DNA of 64,000 nt. Source: Blastococcus sp. TF02A-35 (lineage in GTDB: Bacteria > Actinomycetota > Actinomycetes > Mycobacteriales > Geodermatophilaceae). The translations under genes and the position numbers were made by a program. This document shows positions 62,361-64,000 of the stretch, one piece after another; position 1 is the first letter of the stretch; each line of letters begins with the position of its first letter. The stretch is taken from positions 1 to 64,000 of the forward strand of contig NZ_SPQP01000005.1 in the NCBI RefSeq assembly GCF_004571075.1. Reading direction: 5' to 3'. The notes under the pieces are model-generated. The model had not been told where the DNA came from. It was given only the letters and a program-made list of their open reading frames with translations, and searched no databases.

Positions 62361-63799
62361 TTCTTCCGGGCGCCCACGCCCACCGGGCCGACGGGCTCGG
62401 CGGCCGGAGCGGGGACCCGCGCCGCCGGCAGCGGTCGCCGGGCCTCGGCCGCGGCGTCGGCCGCGTAGCCGTAGACGTCGGCCTCGCGGTGCACCTGGTT
62501 GAGCACGACGCCCTGGACCCCGGCCTCCACCTGCGCCAGCGAGCGCAGCGCCTCGGTCAGCTGCGCCCGGCGGACCCGGGTCACGTTCGCCAGGAGGAGC
62601 ACCCCGTCGACCGAGCGGGACAGGATCGCGGCGTCCGCCACGGGCAGCACGGGGGCGGTGTCCACGACCACGTGGTCGTACTCCTCGCGCGCGGCCTCCA
62701 GCAGCCGGCGCATCGCCGGCGACCCCAGCAGCTCGCTCGGGTTGGGCGGGACCGGCCCGGCCGTGAGCACGTGCAGCCCGCTGGTGCCCCACTCCTGCAC
62801 GAGGTCGGGAAGCCCGGCCCGGCCGAGCAGGACCGTCGTGAGACCGGCAGCCCCCTCGAGCCCCAGCCGCTCGGCGATCGCCGGGCGGCGCAGGTCGGCG
62901 TCGACCAGGAGCACGCGGGCACCGGTCTCGGCCAGCGCGGCGGCCAGGTCCACGGCGACCGTGGACTTCCCCTCCCCCGGTCGCGACGAGGTGATCGCGG
63001 TGACCCGGCCACCCTCGCGGTCCCCGTCACCGACGCCGACGAACTGCAGGTTGGTGCGCAGCTGCCGGAAGGCCTCGGCGACCACACCGCTGGGGTCGGC
63101 GTCCACGACCGCTCCCGGGGTGGAGCCCGCCGGGCGGGTGGGGATGCTGCCGACGACGGGGAGGCTGGTCAGCTCGGCGACGACCCCGGTGTCACGCACG
63201 CGGTTGTCGAGGCGGTCGCGCAGGAGGGCCGCGACGCAGCCGGCGAGCAGGCCGGCCAGCTGGCCGACGGCCAGGTTCAGCGAGGTCCGCGGGGACACGG
63301 GGGCGGACGGCACGCTCGCCGGCGCCACCGTGTCGGCGCGCACCGAGGGCGAGCCGTCCTCGCCCACCGGCGAGAGGTCCAGGACCGCCCGCTCCAGCTG
63401 GGTCGCCACCGCGTTGGCGATCGCCGCGGCCCGGTCGGCCGAGGGGTCCGTCGCGGTGATCGCGACGATCACCGTGTCCGGGACGACGGTCGCGGTCACC
63501 TGGCCGGCCAGCGAGCCGGTGGCGGCCACGTCCGGGGCCTCGCCGGCCGGGCCGAGCACCGTCGGCGTCTCGGCCAGGAGGGCGAAGGAGGTGACCTGGC
63601 CCTGCAGGTAGTTGGAGCCCTGCGCGAGGTCCCCCGCGGAGTTCCCGGACTCGAGCGCGAAGAACAGGCGCGACTCGGCGGTGTAGAGCCGCTCGGCCGT
63701 CAGCGAGCCGATCCCGGCCACCGTCAGCCCGACGAGCACACCGGCGAGCAGGAGGGACCACCTGCGCCGGAGCGTCCCGAGGAAGACGGACAGGCTCAT
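62357..63799 (-). CDS. Polysaccharide co-polymerase / BY-kinase (Wzz-Wzc type)
   Basis: The protein is 480 aa. The N-terminal Wzz domain has two membrane helices (about 15-34 and 170-190) around an external loop. The cytoplasmic kinase domain carries Walker A SSRPGEGKST, Walker A' VLLVDADLRRP and Walker B VVVDTAPV. It controls chain length and export of a surface polysaccharide by autophosphorylation. Only two tyrosines (VYGYAADA) lie near the C-terminus instead of the usual Tyr cluster. GAGGAG site before the ATG. A -10-like TAGCGT lies about 60 bp upstream. Confidence 0.92.
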   Translation of the reverse strand: MSLSVFLGTLRRRWSLLLAGVLVGLTVAGIGSLTAERLYTAESRLFFALESGNSAGDLAQGSNYLQGQVTSFALLAETPTVLGPAGEAPDVAATGSLAGQVTATVVPDTVIVAITATDPSADRAAAIANAVATQLERAVLDLSPVGEDGSPSVRADTVAPASVPSAPVSPRTSLNLAVGQLAGLLAGCVAALLRDRLDNRVRDTGVVAELTSLPVVGSIPTRPAGSTPGAVVDADPSGVVAEAFRQLRTNLQFVGVGDGDREGGRVTAITSSRPGEGKSTVAVDLAAALAETGARVLLVDADLRRPAIAERLGLEGAAGLTTVLLGRAGLPDLVQEWGTSGLHVLTAGPVPPNPSELLGSPAMRRLLEAAREEYDHVVVDTAPVLPVADAAILSRSVDGVLLLANVTRVRRAQLTEALRSLAQVEAGVQGVVLNQVHREADVYGYAADAAAEARRPLPAARVPAPAAEPVGPVGVGARKK

Positions 63800-63956
63800 G
63801 GTTCTCCTCGGGGCGCGGGCGGTGACCGACGGTGACGGACGACCGTCGCGGCGACGCTACCCAGGCGCCGAACGCTCACCCAGCGCTCTCACCCGGAGGG
63901 ATGAGTCGTGCGCGGAGGCCTCCGGGGACACCTCCGGCGCCCCGCACACTGGACCG

Positions 63957-64000
63957 GTGACGACGCCGGGCGCCCTGCTCGCCGACCGGCCCGACGCCCG
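63957..64000 (+). CDS. Start of a plus-strand gene cut by the window edge
   Basis: A GTG opens an uninterrupted frame to the edge (about 14 residues, beginning with Thr-Thr-Pro-Gly-Ala-Leu-Leu-Ala). It is preceded at 6 nt by CACACT, the same layout (ACACT, 6 nt, GTGAC) seen before the mca and reductase genes. It is divergent from the BY-kinase gene, so a polysaccharide gene such as a glycosyltransferase is plausible, but the fragment is too short to name. Confidence 0.35.
   Translation, partial: MTTPGALLADRPDA

Overview
This window is a piece of chromosome from a very GC-rich (roughly 73-76%), flagellated actinobacterium. Mycothiol enzymes (Mca and a DinB-type mycothiol-dependent protein), a DivIC/FtsB-like divisome protein, an actinobacterial PIN-PhoH protein and gene orders shared with Mycobacterium (greA/mca/hemolysin III/Z-prenyl synthase/phoH2, and mfd/mazG/eno/ftsB/DUF501/ppx) place it in the Actinobacteria. 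Flagella together with this set suggest a Geodermatophilaceae-like organism (Blastococcus, Geodermatophilus, Modestobacter). That last step is inference.

Region 1 (1-16,210) is the late flagellar gene cluster, all on the plus strand: fliK-flgD-flgE, then flbD-motA-motB-fliL, then fliM-fliN-fliO-fliP-fliQ-fliR-flhB, then flhA-flhF-like-small membrane protein. It encodes hook-length control, hook cap and hook, stator, switch complex and the type III export gate. Hairpins end flgE and fliL. Sequences resembling actinobacterial FliA/WhiG promoters (CTCA-N17-GCCGAT) precede flbD and fliM, and the fliM one implies a leaderless GTG start. The cluster begins abruptly: the first ~120 bp carry, on the minus strand, the start of an unrelated GAF/LuxR-like gene instead of fliJ/fliI.

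Region 2 (16,268-31,631) holds housekeeping and envelope genes, mostly on the minus strand: PIN-PhoH ATPase, a DrrAB-type ABC exporter, a DUF885-like peptidase, a Z-isoprenyl diphosphate synthase, TrhA/hemolysin III, a geranylgeranyl reductase, mycothiol enzymes, GreA, an RNHCP protein, an M3 peptidase and a second DrrAB-type exporter. Two nearly identical 28-bp elements, ahead of phoH and ahead of the second exporter, match the mycobacterial PafBC/RecA-NDp DNA-damage promoter (TGTCRGTG-N8-TANNNT).

Region 3 (31,773-50,931) holds threonine dehydratase, a MoxR-like ATPase plus VWA protein pair, a DUF2252 protein, a lipase-like SGNH hydrolase, a thiolase, a Bax-inhibitor-1 protein, an MMPL exporter with its TetR repressor and a perfect 21-bp operator, an unusual short-variable-arm tRNA with anticodon UAA, an esterase, a family 5 uracil-DNA glycosylase, and the conserved ppx-DUF501-ftsB-eno-mazG block.

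Region 4 (50,932-55,660) is an accessory insert between mazG and the peptidyl-prolyl isomerase/mfd side. It carries a secreted phospholipase A2-like protein behind a structured leader, a small membrane protein, and a LysR DNA-binding domain without effector domain translationally coupled to a secreted subtilisin fused to YD/RHS-like repeats. Region 5 (55,689-64,000) holds a SurA-like lipoprotein, a methyltransferase, Mfd, and the start of a polysaccharide locus (cytidylyltransferase-like protein, low-molecular-weight tyrosine phosphatase, Wzz/BY-kinase).

A recurring theme is leaderless translation: several genes have a -10-like hexamer 6-7 nt before the start codon. There is no stretch over 300 bp without a gene, and I saw no insertion sequence, CRISPR array, attachment site or rRNA.
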